Assembly: GCA_038363925.1 (NCBI GenBank)
Contig: JAQQWL010000005.1
Span: forward strand, 3,348,001-3,412,000
Direction of reading: 5' to 3'
DNA from: Apiospora phragmitis
Lineage: Eukaryota > Ascomycota > Sordariomycetes > Amphisphaeriales > Apiosporaceae
Length of the DNA: 64,000 nt
In this document: piece by piece, positions 47,088 through 58,419 of the stretch
Position numbering within the stretch: position 1 is the stretch's first letter
Layout: every line of letters begins with the position of its first letter
Translations under genes and position numbers: made by a program
The notes under the pieces: generated by a model
Told to the model about the DNA's origin: nothing
The model's database searches: none
Seen by the model: only the letters and a program-made list of their open reading frames with translations

Positions 47088-48340
47088 TTTTGCGGTTTTA
47101 TCCCTATAGATCAGGTATTGGGTTTAAGCACATGGCGCGAGGTATTAGAGCGATGCCCTTGTTGTTTATCTTTTACACGGGACTTGTGGGTTCAATGGCG
47201 ACTTAGGCGTTTCGGTATTACATTGAAGAAATATGTTCTGGACCACGACGACGACAGAGCTATCTGCCCAAATTCGTTGCTTTTCTCAGATAAAGCTCAA
47301 AAAATACACGAAATGGCTCGAACTCTGATTATCTCATTCATGGTGGTTGACGCTGTGTCTTGACCCTAAACTGACCTAGGTTGGGGTACATTGGGTGATA
47401 TGCAAGACTGGCTGCTCGTGTCAAGATACGAAGAAACGATGGAAGGGCTGGGGGGTTAGTTTAATGCATACCAGCGAGGGAACTTGACGATATCTATTAC
47501 AGGCTGCTATATCGGGCTTTGAGACCAGAAACTTGTATCATGTCCCACGATGACGAGGGATGAAGCGTCAAAGCATAGATGTGGACGAAGTTATTCCCAT
47601 CCATCGGACCAGGATTGGTAGCTGCCTCGCAGTGCGAGTTTGTCGGCCCGCTTTGCATACCGAGCTATCCGGGGGTGAAGATAAACGTGTCATGGTAAGT
47701 CTGATAGGCAGCAGCTAGGCCATACCGACACTACAAAGACCGAAGGGCCGGAATATATTCAATACTGCCTCTACGACTCGAAATACGGTGTCCTGGGTGC
47801 TTGGCTGCGATTACGCCAATATCGGTATGGAGAATGATTGGTGAGGCTGCAGTCTGCTAAAAATAGACATCTCACGCAAGATTATTTCTTTACACCAATA
47901 AGGGGCCTGCCGGGAAACCTGGGTGCCCGCTTACTCCCTAAAGCACGTTTGATTTGCTGATAAGAATGGATACACTATCTGCGGCACAGCCCTACACTGC
48001 AGTTCCTGTTGGAGATCAACGCAGGGGGCACACACCGGCATGCAAATGCATTTCACTGATTGGTCGTTCGCCATTCTGCCGGACAAAGTTGGGATGGGAC
48101 AGTTGTTGGCTGACAACCACCAGAAGTCGGGGCTTGGGGTCCATGCTGACTTCACAGGCAGTTGCGCAACCCCAGTGTTAGAGTCAGATAACGTAGCAAG
48201 AGTTTTCACTGTGAGAAAAAGCAGGACGAGGCTGTTGCATACCCCCTTGCCCATATAAGTGAGATACGCCCCCACGGAAGCCTTCCGGGTGACTCCCTGT
48301 CGATGCAGTCTTCTGTATCAACCAAGACTTTCTTCGCAGT
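47088..48340. other. Intergenic, no gene seen
   Basis: 1.25 kb with no supported coding or RNA feature. Confidence 0.4.
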
Positions 48341-50387
48341 ATGAGTGCTCCAACATTGACGGGGTTTGACCCCTTACAAATCCAAGACGAAGAAGCTCTC
48401 TTGAGGCCGGGTAAACAAGAGAAAACTTCAAGATGGGCGAACATTCGCAAGTGGGTTGCCGACACTACCAGACAGACGTGGCGGCAAATGGATGCCGAGT
48501 TTCGGGAAATCCAATGGAGGAGCCAGCTCCTTTTCGCCCCCTTCTTCTTCTGGTTGACATTTCTCGTCGTCATCATTATTTCGAACATGGTGCAGGGAGA
48601 ATCCGGAATGGGTCTCTTGTCCACGCCGTCAGCTTGCATGGAGGACGGAACGGTCGATCCACGACGCGACCAACTCAGTCTCTGGAACTCGGGGTTCTTC
48701 GATATCACCGTGAAGACGAACAGTTATGCGTATGGAGACAGCGGCTCAATGTCGTTTGCTACTGTCAAGGTTATAGACATCAGTTGGGACGTCGTAAGTT
48801 TTGCTGAATTGCCCCTTTCGATACTTATTGGCGTTTCTCAATCTTAACTCCGGTAACTGCAGATCGTTGGCCGCGGCGGTCAAAGCTTAATGGCCATAAT
48901 TTCGTGGAAAGTGTTTCGCCATTACGTGTCCGCATCGATGCAATCGTCACCGGTCACGTATCAGACATTTCGTCTTGTCTTTATCAACGAAGATGCCAAC
49001 ATAGCCACGCCGTTTCGACTTGGGAAGGACTTTATCAAAAGAAGACGACTTATGTCCACCACGGCCATGGTCTTCATGGTCCTTTCCACCATCTATGTTC
49101 TCGTCTTCCCAACTCTGGCCGGGTCCATGACGGGATATATCAGCGTCATGAAAGCGTTTGTAAAAGACCGCAGTGGCAGCATCATCCCGTTTGAGAACTT
49201 CAACTACGTTGCCTACATCATCCATGACGGGCAGCGCGTAAATCTGACGGCTGACTACATAATTCCCTATGCCGACACCGCCAACGCCAAGTCGAAGCAG
49301 GATCCCATGGCCTCGAGCCCTTCCCCGGACTGCCCGGACCCTGGCGACAAAATATGCTCGCTCAAGAACGCGGCTTCTCATTGTACGTTTACTCCTGATT
49401 GACACCACCCCCACTCAAAATCGCGTCTCACTCTTATTCTAACCACTGATACTTCCCAGACGTTTCCAATTACGGCTTTTATGGTCTAGACGATGTGAAC
49501 ACCACGTGGGAGATAGATGGCGTGTACCTTGAGCCTCCTGCCCTCAACATATCGGCATTTTACCTCACCTACTACACGCCCCCAAGCAACAATCTTTCCG
49601 ACAATAGGCTCTTCGGCAATGGATGGGTGGATCCCCGGACCGGCCAGCGCCCCTTCAACGACAGCGCCCGGCTGACCTGGACCGCAAATGGCCAACTTTT
49701 CTCCATCGACGACATCAAGGCCAATGGAGCCTGCCAGCCTATGATGAACGTAAGCGAACCCTCCTCCCCAAACCCTCCCCATCGTGTGATTCATTTCTCT
49801 AACGCTGACCGTGATGGTTCTTTTCCTAATTACAGGCTTACGAGTGGGGCTTCTCCTTCGTACAAGCAATCCTGAACGCGATAATAATGACGGCCTGGAC
49901 CATCGGCCTCTGGCTCTTATGGCTCGCCGCGCAGTACAAGCTCCCGCTACAGAGGGAACAGGAGGTGGCCAAGGGTTGGCGGGCTGTGTCGTATCTGGCT
50001 GAAACCATGCGCCGACAGTTCGACGAAGCGGGCATCAATCCTCAGAGCCTGAGGGAGAAACCACTCAAGCAAGAGATCAACAAGTACCTGAACGGTGGCG
50101 ATATTTCGTTCATCGCCGAGTCCCCGGAGAAGAGTCAGCTCAGTCTGGGACACGGGTTGTTGCTGTGGTTCAAGCAGAACAAGTGGTGGTGTCTGGTGTT
50201 TTTTCTGCTGTTATTAGGGACCGGCCTATCCCAGCGACCGGTGTTGTATCCCCTATTCGCCACGGTGTACGGAATGTTGATGGCGATGGCGTTGGTGGAC
50301 GGCGTGGCCAGCAGAATTCTCGTCATCTTGCCCTTTATGATCGTTAGCCTGTTTGGCTTGCTCTTTGCACTTCTGTATGTTACATAG
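48341..50387 (+). CDS. Fungal multi-pass membrane protein, unknown function
   Basis: Four exons, 48341-48793, 48863-49382, 49460-49749 and 49836-50387, give exactly 604 residues with no repair. Hydrophobic segments are APFFFWLTFLVVIIISNMV (about 66-84), a second around TTAMVFMVLSTIYVLVFP, a third near IIMTAWTIGLWLLWLA, and two near the C-terminus (WWCLVFFLLLLGTGL; ILVILPFMIVSLFGLLFALL). Between the second and third lies an outer domain with N-x-T/S sites, Cys pairs and NYGFYGLDDVNTTWEIDG. The layout matches a recurrent uncharacterised Pezizomycotina membrane family. Donors are GTAAGT, GTACGT and GTAAGC, acceptors CTGCAG, CCCAG and TTACAG. It ends about 250 nt before the methyltransferase gene, same strand. 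Confidence 0.8.
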
Positions 50388-50643
50388 CAGAAGGCCGATG
50401 GCAGTGTTTTGAAACCTGTATTCGAAGGCGATGGACCTGCAGAAGAAGTAGAGTCAAAAGCGTCCCCACACTGTGCCATCCCACCGGTTCCAGTTGGCCC
50501 CCCGGACCGATCGAGATGCGGGGAAAGGCATTCCCACCCAGTCCTCGCATTTCATGTGCCTACTGGCACCAGCTACGACTGCCGCCCTTCAATAGCTTGA
50601 CGGAAGTGTCTTCTCTTTCGCTAGTACCCGTACAAGCATAACC

Positions 50644-51858
50644 ATGGCGCCCCCATTCAGAGCCGATCACGTAGGCTCTTTGCTCCGGCCACAGAGCCTA
50701 CTCGATGCCCGCTCTAGTCTCGCATCGCCCTCCAAGATGTACTCACTAGAAGTGCCCGAGGCCGTCAAAGAGGCCGAGTCCCAAGCGATCCGCGACGTGG
50801 TCCAGCAGCAGCTGGAAAGGGGCATCCGACCCATCACCGACGGCGAGTACGCGCGCCACATCTACTACGGCGGCTTCTTCGAGAAGCTGTCGGGATTCGA
50901 AGCCAGGCCGGATTTGCCCATCCCGGACGCGTTCCGCACCAACTTCCCCACCACGACGGGCCTGGCCCGCATGGGGGCCACGACCCGCGCCGCCGTCGTG
51001 TGCACGGGCAAGATCGCGTACAGGGAGTCGCCGTATCTGGCCGAGTGGCTGGCGCTGCGCGACCACCTGCAGCGGGAGGTCCTCTGGAAAGAGGCCAAGC
51101 TCACGATCCCGACGCCCAACTACCAGCACATCCAGCTCAAGCCGGGGACCGCGTGGACTAAGGAGTCCGGGTACACCTCGGACGAGCAGTACTTCGACGA
51201 CCTCGCCAAATGCTACGCAGCGGAGTTCCGCACCCTCTACGACGCCGGCCTCCGCCACATCCAGATCGACGACCCGCACCTAACGTATTTCTGCTCCCCG
51301 CCGTTCCTGGAGGGCTGCGCCCGCGACGGCACCGACCCGGACGCCCTGCTAGACCTCTACATCCGCACGCACAACCAGCTCCTGCGCGGGGCCCCCGCCG
51401 ACCTACATATGGGCGTGCACCTCTGCCGCGGCAACATGGCCGGCTCGACGCACTGGGTGTCCGGGTCGTACGAGACGATCGCGCACAAGCTGTTCCGCGA
51501 GACGGACTACGGCACCTACCTGCTGGAGTTCGACGACCGCGCGCGCAGCGGCGGGTTCGAGCCGCTGCGCTTCTTGCCCGAGGGGAAGAACGTGGTGTTG
51601 GGGCTGGTGTCGACCAAGACGGCGGAGCTGGAGGATCGCGCGGCCGTTGTCGCGGCGATCTGGCAGGCGGCCGGGGTCGTCGCCGGGGCGCAGAAGATTA
51701 GTATGGAGCAGGCGCTGGGTTGTCTCGCGCTGAGTCCGCAGTGCGGGTTTAGTAGTAGTAGTTTGGCGGGAGGCGTGGGGATGACTATGGAACGTATGTG
51801 GGAGAAGCTGGAACTTGTCAAGAGTATCGTGGAGGAAGTTTGGCCGCAAAGGTTGTAA
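50644..51858 (+). CDS. MetE-like cobalamin-independent methyltransferase, short form
   Basis: A single-exon 404-residue protein opening MAPPFRADHVGSLLRP, the usual start of the short MetE-like group related to bacterial YxjG/YxjH. It has only the C-terminal barrel of methionine synthase, which is about 750 residues in full. Further family marks are PITDGEYARHIYY, IQIDDPHLTYFC, and the zinc-binding set HLCRGN (His 259, Cys 261), LLEFDD, and SPQCGFSS (Cys 367). These residues bind zinc and activate a thiol substrate in MetE. Likely role: methyl transfer to homocysteine or another thiol; short forms do not always use methyl-tetrahydrofolate. The frame is intact, high-GC and without introns. Confidence 0.85.
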   Translation: MAPPFRADHVGSLLRPQSLLDARSSLASPSKMYSLEVPEAVKEAESQAIRDVVQQQLERGIRPITDGEYARHIYYGGFFEKLSGFEARPDLPIPDAFRTNFPTTTGLARMGATTRAAVVCTGKIAYRESPYLAEWLALRDHLQREVLWKEAKLTIPTPNYQHIQLKPGTAWTKESGYTSDEQYFDDLAKCYAAEFRTLYDAGLRHIQIDDPHLTYFCSPPFLEGCARDGTDPDALLDLYIRTHNQLLRGAPADLHMGVHLCRGNMAGSTHWVSGSYETIAHKLFRETDYGTYLLEFDDRARSGGFEPLRFLPEGKNVVLGLVSTKTAELEDRAAVVAAIWQAAGVVAGAQKISMEQALGCLALSPQCGFSSSSLAGGVGMTMERMWEKLELVKSIVEEVWPQRL

Positions 51859-52823
51859 TTCTGACTCTGACATATGGTTTCAATAGGGCCCGGAATGGAT
51901 GTTGTCTTTAGTGGACTTTTGAGTTCACAGGGGAATAAAGGCCCCTGAATGGCACTCAATTGCCGGGGCATGAGACTTTGCGGGTGGCGCCTAAACTATG
52001 TGTAGCGTCTCTGGCTTTGTAATTATTACTCAAGCAGTCAAAGACCTCTTCGCAATTAACATAAGCGGGGCTGCCTTTTTATCTCCTTATTCCTCGTGAC
52101 ATGCAAGAGGAAAGGCAAATGCAGGTCTTAGTCCGCGAGGAATTCATGATGGAATATTGACATGGCCAAGAAACCGGAGCTTTTGGCTCATTAATACGCG
52201 GGCAGAATGGGAATGGGCCGGAGATAAGGCATTCGTCCCACTGTGGGGCACTGGCGATCGGCTTCCATACTGATGACGTTCGGGCGGGCGGAAACCTCCC
52301 GTTGGGACGAGACACGATAGAAACTTCACGACCACGTGGTAGGAGCATCAGATCCGCCATTACCATGCCGCCGGATTGGTACTTACCGGCATTTGAACCT
52401 TATTGTGACTTTTGACGACCGGGCTTACAAGTGGCCGCATGGCGTGGCGGGGATTCTCAGGGCCAGTTTGGAGAGTAGAATACGTCATGGAAGTCCGAGA
52501 TGGTCCACAGTTCATGATTAAATCTGCTGTCCGCTTGTCCCGCACCAGATTCGCCTCCGACACACTACACGACTAGCTGCCATAGACGGGCGCTGGCCGA
52601 GTTACCGCAACTCTAGAAGGGGTGGAGATGCTTGGAATCTATTTAAGATGATGCTGATCCCGACTCGCTCCTTGGTATGTCGACTGGACTACCATAGACA
52701 GAACTCAAAAAATACCCAGATATAGACCGTGATTCTGCATATATTATACCCTTTCAATCTTATCATTCGACCTAAACAGCGAACCCTTTATTCCTCTTAC
52801 TTTCTAGACCAAACCAGAACAAC
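51859..52823. other. Intergenic, no gene seen
   Basis: Holds the promoter of the Old Yellow Enzyme gene, with TTATACCC near 52745 as a TATA-like element. No coding frame supported. Confidence 0.4.
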
Positions 52824-54260
52824 ATGACTCAATCCCAGCCCCGCATCCAGAGCGACAAGGTCGACGTGTCGCCCTCGCCCAGCCGCTGCACTTCGAGTTC
52901 AGCGGCAAGACGGCGCCCAACCGCTTCCTCAAGGGCGCCATGACGGAGCGCCTGTCGACCTGGGATCCGCAGGACAAGCCCAAGCGCGGCGTGCCCACCG
53001 ACCAGCTGATCAACGTCTACCGCCGCTGGGGCGAGGGCGGCCACGGCGTCATCCTGACGGGCAACGTCATGGTCGCCTACGACCAGCTCGAGGCCGCGGG
53101 AAACCCCATCATCCCGGCCGACGCCCCCTTCGAGGGCGAGCGCTTCGAGAAGTTCCGCGAGCTCGCTGCGCAGAGCAAGAAGCACGGCAGCTTGATCGTC
53201 GCGCAGCTATCGCACCCCGGGCCGCCAGGTCACGGATGCTATCAACCCGACGCCCATCAGCGCTAGCGACGTCCAGCTCGAGGGCGAGGTCATGGGTATG
53301 AATTTCGGCAAGCCGCGCCCCATGGAGAAGAAGGACTTCGACGAGGTTATTGGCGGCTTCGCCCATGCTGCCGAGTATCTATACAAGGCCGGCTACGACG
53401 GTGTTGAGCTGCACGGAGCTCAGTAAGTTTACCACCTTTCAACCTCTTTAATCAGTAGTAGCCTAGGGAGATGAATTGACGCTAACCTGGTCTGCAGCGG
53501 ATACCTCCTTGCCCAGTTCCTGGCCCCGTCCACCAACAAGCGGACGGACCAGTACGGCGGCTCCCTCATGAACCGCGCCCGCATCATCTTCGAGATCGCC
53601 GACGCGATCCGCGCGCGCGTGCCGGACAAGGCCTTCGGCCTCAGCATCAAGCTCAACAGCGTCGAGTTCCAGGAAGGGGGGTTCTCGACCGAGGACTGCC
53701 GGCAGCTCTGCGTCGAGCTCGAGAAGCACCAGTTCGACTTCGTCGAGCTGTCGGGCGGCACCTACCAGGAGCTCGCGTTCAGCCACAAGCGCGAGTCGAC
53801 CAAGAAGCGCGAGGCCTTCTTTTTGGACTTCGCGGACCAGATCGTGCCGCAGCTCAAGCAGACCAAGGCCTACGTGACGGGTGGGCTGCGCTCCGCGAGC
53901 GCCATGGTCAACGCGCTCAAGAGCGTGCACGGCGTCGGCCTCGCGCGGCCCATCACGCACGAGTTCGACCTGCCGAACAAGATCCTGTCCGGCAAGGTGC
54001 AGGGCGCGCTCGACTACAAGCTCGACGAGCAGGACTTCGGCATCACCAACGTCGCGGCGGGCACGCAGATGCGCCTCGTCGGCAACGACAAGGAGCCGCT
54101 CGACCTCACCAAGGACGAGCACCTCCAGGCATTCCAGAAGTCCATGCAGCAGTGGGGCAAGGAGATGGGCGAGAAAAAGGACGGCTCCAAGTATGGATAT
54201 GTTGATATCATGGGTACCAAGCTGGAGCCCTACGGCACTGCTTACGGTGCGTCGGCATAG
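52824..54260 (+). CDS. Old Yellow Enzyme family NAD(P)H:flavin oxidoreductase
   Basis: Two exons, 52824-53422 and 53498-54260, with a GTAAGT donor and TCTGCAG acceptor, give 453 residues. FMN/TIM-barrel marks are [73 protein letters not shown] and [10 protein letters not shown]. In exon 1 the frame loses one base in CGCCCTCG near 52876 and gains one in the GGG of CACCCCGGGCC near 53220. The two changes cancel, which explains why the summed exon length is already a multiple of three. The family reduces activated C=C bonds with NAD(P)H. The substrate cannot be told from context. Confidence 0.85.
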
Positions 54261-55088
54261 ATCCTTCCGCTGGTGCCCAATTGGGAGCGACGTTTTCGCA
54301 TCTTATGGACTTGATAGATACACATCCTTTTAGAACGAATTAATGAGACACGATATTGTAACATCATTCTCTATGCGTTGTGTTAGCTGCAGTTCTCGCA
54401 GTTTGGTGAAATAGGGGTCAATCCTCCTCAATAGACACGGCCCCGCAATTTCCGGGGCGGTCTTCAGATGCAAGGGGCAATGCAGGATACAGAAGCTCAT
54501 GCAAACAAGTGAATCGAAGGTAGTGTTGAATTCCGCGATTTCTTGGTCTGCATTGTCATGAGCAGTACCCGTCATAATCATTCATAGCATATTGTTGGTA
54601 AGTCATCATCCGACCTGTTGCTAAATGTCAATTGCCTTACTGCATGGAAAATTTGGTCAGGGCAAACACGCCCTGCGGCCTAATATGTTGTTTGCATCCT
54701 GCATCCATAGTATCGGAAATGGCAGGCTGCATATTCCACCTACCAACGACTTCTTGGGTTACACAGCATTTGAACCAGATAGATTGATCCGCATGCCTTG
54801 CGCATTCAACATCGGATACGGCCAACAATATGTTGTAAGCAGCAAGGGAGCTCTGAAGTAGTCTGCCGACTGCAAGGTGTCGCTTCCCCGCACATTCAAG
54901 GGCGTCACTGCCCGAGTGCAGATAAAGGTGTACGCATCAATCATTGAATGATTAGTAGCATGATCAAACGGCTCTCTAATAAATTGCCCACACCACCTCG
55001 CTTTGAGTTTTCCAGCCCTTTTCGTGGTTTCCCTGAGCCTTCACCCGTAACTTACATCATTAGCAATCACATTTGCCCCAACATAAAG
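54261..55088. other. Intergenic, no gene seen
   Basis: 3' flank of the OYE gene and promoter of the 7TM protein; short frames only. Confidence 0.4.
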
Positions 55089-56314
55089 ATGGTGTACATA
55101 GACGGCGTCAACCTGCAGCCCAGCAAGGTACCACCGCGGTTGCAACCCAACTCGACCTCACCACCACCTGCCCCTCTCGATGAATATACCAATCCCCACG
55201 CGGGTGTCATGTCCGCAAGCATCTGGTCCCTGACCATGGTGGGAGGCGTCGTGCTCGCCCTGAGAATCTTCGCCAAAGTGACCCGAGCGCGCCCCCTCTG
55301 GTGGGGACGACGCCGCCATGATCGGCGCCTGGCTGCTGCAGTTTGCGGCGGCGTGCTGCGCGCAGCGCGCCGCCGACCTCGGGCTGGGTCTGGGCCGCGA
55401 GCGCGTCAATCTCCATCCGAGCCGCGTGTACCAGATCGCCACGTTAGCGCTGGTGTACCCGAACCTCGAGACCGCGGTCGTCGGCCTGGCGCGCGTCTCG
55501 TTCGCGCTGGCCTTGCTGCGGCTCCGGCGGGACCGCTGGTGGCGCCTGTGCATCTGGCTCGTCGTCGCGGGCCTGGTCGGCGTCACCGTGTTCGCGCTCG
55601 TGCTCGTGCGGCTCACGCAGTGTATCCCGCTGCAGAAGCTGCAGTACGGGGAGATGGAGGGTACGTGTCGCGGCGACGGCACGGCGGTGCTCTACGTCGG
55701 CTGGGCCAGCGGCGCGTGGAGCGCGTTTAGCGACTTTGCGCTCATCGCTATGTCGTGGGTCGTGGTCTGGTCCGTCAAGATGTGGACGCGCGAGAAGTTC
55801 GGGACGGCTTTGGCCATGAGCATCGGGGTGGTTTCAGGGGGGATCACGATATTTCGGTATGCGTGGATATCGCCTGGATTTATGGCGGACTTCTATGGTT
55901 AGTCAAATTCGAGGTTGTATACAAGCCAGTCAGCCCCTTTTGAGGATTGGTCGACCTTTCGTGATGACTAATACTAACTTATGTGAAGAGTACGGCTGGT
56001 TCGGCTGGATCCTGATGTCCGCCGAGGGCATGTCGAGCCTGATCGCCGCCAGCATCCCGGCCCTCCGAGCCTTCCTCCTCGGGATGCGGGCCGACTTCCG
56101 AGTCCGGACCCAGGCGCCTCTCACCTACTTCCATTGGACGTGGGGGCGGTCCACCCGGACCCTGCGGCGGGAAAACAGCGCGGGCGAGGCCGAGGCCCGG
56201 AATCCCGGCATCAAGGTCGAGAGGGACTTCATCGTTTGCCACAATGCTCCTCCTCAGGTTCAGACGCTTGATCACGTCCATCAGCTGGAGATGAGCTATC
56301 TTCATTACGACTAA
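55089..56314 (+). CDS. PTH11-like/rhodopsin-domain fungal 7TM protein, one frame break
   Basis: Exons 55089-55897 and 55989-56314, with a weaker GTTAGT donor. I start at MVYIDGVNLQPS (55089) rather than at the earlier Met in the same frame. Membrane segments: GVMSASIWSLTMVGGVVLAL, DAAMIGAWLLQFAAACCAQ, YQIATLALVYPNLETAVVGL, RLCIWLVVAGLVGVTVFAL, VGWASGAWSAFSDFALIAMS, ALAMSIGVVSGGITIFRYAW and ILMSAEGMSSLIAASIPALR. This arrangement, with the WWGDD-type turn after helix 1, fits fungal rhodopsin-domain proteins of the PTH11-like GPCR group, with a cytosolic tail. The frame shifts at the TGGTGGGG run near 55302-55308. With one base removed the product is 377 residues. A sensory role is inferred from the group only; no CFEM domain is present. 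Confidence 0.7.
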
Positions 56315-56701
56315 AGAAAGTGCCCTGTCGAAATGATGGTATGAATTGCTTATAGCACTAGGTACTATTACAAATACTCTTGGGGAGGGGGGGGGCGCGC
56401 GTGTGCTTACTCATACTTCTCCGATCGTTGAACGCGTGTACCGTACGCATGTGAGCCCCTGCAACTTGCAATTCGAAATGCCCATAGGCATGAAGGGATT
56501 TGGTCGAATACCATGGGGGTTCAGCAGCCGGGGGAAAGTGTATCGGGCAGTCATGGATAAGGGTAACATTCTGGAAAGAATGATAGGATTGTACTATTGC
56601 CTCAAGTACTTATATTCAAAACCAGCCCGTTGTATCATGTAGTTTTACTAAATCCAAACCCGAAAGGCTCGTGTCTTACTAGACAAGAAGCCAATATGCC
56701 C
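56315..56701. other. Intergenic between convergent genes
   Basis: A G10-type run near 56385 and no gene. Confidence 0.4.
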
Positions 56702-57610
56702 TCAAGAACTGGCTTGATCAGACTCGACACTGTGTAACTTGAACATTTTGGCAAACGAGTTCGAGTCCATCTGCCCCTGGAAAGCTCTGCTCTGGTTCCG
56801 AGCCACCAGGTTTCCGAACGTCTGGTCAACGCCAGCTTGGGCCTCCCCCACGATCCCCTGCATTGCCACCGACTGATCTGTCTGCAAGTCACCGAACTTC
56901 TGAATTGTCCGCCTAGCCTGGGTTGCATGTAAGGCAGCCTCGCAAGTGTCTTGCAATGTCGCGATCCTATCCAGCCCGGACTGTACATCCTCTATGTTCA
57001 GCCGTTTCATGCCATCTTCAGACAAGAAGGGGTCCTCCCACTGCGCGGCGTCTTGGGATAGCTTCGCGACCAAGGCGGATAATGCCTCCTCTTGCTTACC
57101 GAAGCGCATGATTCTGTTAAATAATTGTCAGTATTGTTTGAGTAAGGTAAGGTAAGGCGCCTTTTGGACTTACAAGGTGATCGTTGATACGGCCACAGTG
57201 ATCGTGTCTCGGCAACTGCTCAATTGGCGATTCAACCAGGCTATCTCCGAGTCGTGGAGGTTCACGATGAACCTGTCTCTCTTGCCAAGGCTCGAGTTTG
57301 TACAATGGCTAGTGTACCCGGTGATCGCACCTGTGAACGTGTCGCACAGCTTCCGTGTAGAATCCAGGGTCTGGTGGAGATTGATTTCTCTCAGCACTGA
57401 GCCGAGTTGAGGTGATGTGCTCCAGTCCGTGTTCAGGGTGTGGGTGAGTGTGCCCAGAACATCTTCCGTCCCCGAGAGGAGCAATTTGGACTCGAGAATG
57501 GTGTTCGGTGCCTCAGCCAAGCGGTCAATGATCTTGCGAGTGGCTTTGGCGCTCTGTACCGCGAGTCCCGCGGTCGCGATGGTGCTGGCCGTGACGCTCA
57601 AAATATCCAT
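56702..57610 (-). CDS. Stand-alone fungal HeLo-like (STAND N-terminal) protein
   Basis: Two exons, 57610-57174 and 57113-56702, with a GTAAGT donor and TTAACAG acceptor, give exactly 282 residues. The N-terminus MDILSVTASTIATAGLAVQSA, with KIIDRLAEAPNTILESKLLL and LREINLHQTLDSTRKLCDTF, has the MD-x-LSVTAS start and alternating helices of the fungal Helo_like_N/PigL_N domain. Residues 150-282 are helical and Gln/Glu-rich (QEEALSALVAKLSQDAAQWE, RIATLQDTCEAALHATQARR), probably coiled coil, with a phenylalanine-containing end. No NTPase or WD/TPR module follows. In other fungi this domain precedes NACHT or ankyrin parts of NLR-like proteins. It is divergent from the TPR frame that starts 250 nt away. 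Confidence 0.75.
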
Positions 57611-57863
57611 TTTGCTCAGTAGCAACTTGAAGCAGCCGTGGTTAGGAATATATGGGGAAGGAGGGGTTCACGAAGTTTCCGAGAGCGGCCACCCACCAGG
57701 TCGTAACCAGCGGTTAAATCATATCACCAACACGTGACTTCAACCTCCCAAGATGCCTGCGTGCGAATAGCGTCGAGGCCTCTCTTAGGATCTTGGGAAT
57801 CATCCTTGAGCTGGAGAATTGCAAGTTCATTGTGTTTTGAAAGTATCTTATGTGCATCTGTAA

Positions 57864-58419
57864 CGTGGCTTTTTAGTCTCCCGATTAGCAATAGCAGATG
57901 CGCCCATAGCGAAGGCAGTGAACAGTTGCGGGCCGGAATACCTGTTAGCGCTGAACAGTAAGGAGTACCTGATGCGCGCGATCGAGGCCCAGGGCGGCCC
58001 CTGGGACGAAGCAGTAGAACATTTGGAGGAGTACCTTGAGGTGGCCGACCGCGTACTAGACCCGGAGGATGTGCGTTTTGATAAATTCAAGGTTTTTGGG
58101 GGGAGTTGTACCTCCAGAGAAGGCTGTACGGCAGGGCGGAACCGCTGTTCAAGGGACTGGATCTGGGCTGCAGCATCCCACCACACTCCAGTGGATCGAT
58201 TACCTGGCGTTTTGCTGGAAAGGCCTGGGTAGGACTGACGATGCATATAGACTCCGTCTCTTCTTCTACTGTTCACATAACCGTGCGGATCCGACGGAGC
58301 GCAGCGACAACGCAAGGTTGTCCTTAGAGGAACTTGATATCTGGCCAGGCGACCGCAAAGAAGACCTATTAATTGACCATACAAGCGAGGCAGACTTGGA
58401 TGGGCTGGGCTTGGAGTGA
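57864..58419 (+). pseudogene. TPR (kinesin-light-chain type) protein, partial, two frame breaks
   Basis: The open frame begins right after a stop at 57861 with no ATG until 57972, so the 5' end is missing or in an unfound exon. Successive frames give a TPR-like order: AIEAQGGPWDEAVEHLEEYL with RVLDPEDVRFDKF; after a shift at the G6 run near 58098, ELYLQRRLYGRAEPLFKGLDL; after another near 58160, GLQHPTTLQWIDYLAFCWKG with LGRTDDAYRLRLFF. The HPTTL box and Y-G-x-AEPL spacing are characteristic of the TPR type that ends many fungal NLR-like proteins. The C-terminus is acidic. Taken with the HeLo-like gene next door, it may be part of a former NLR locus. Confidence is moderate because it relies on two corrections. 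Confidence 0.45.
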
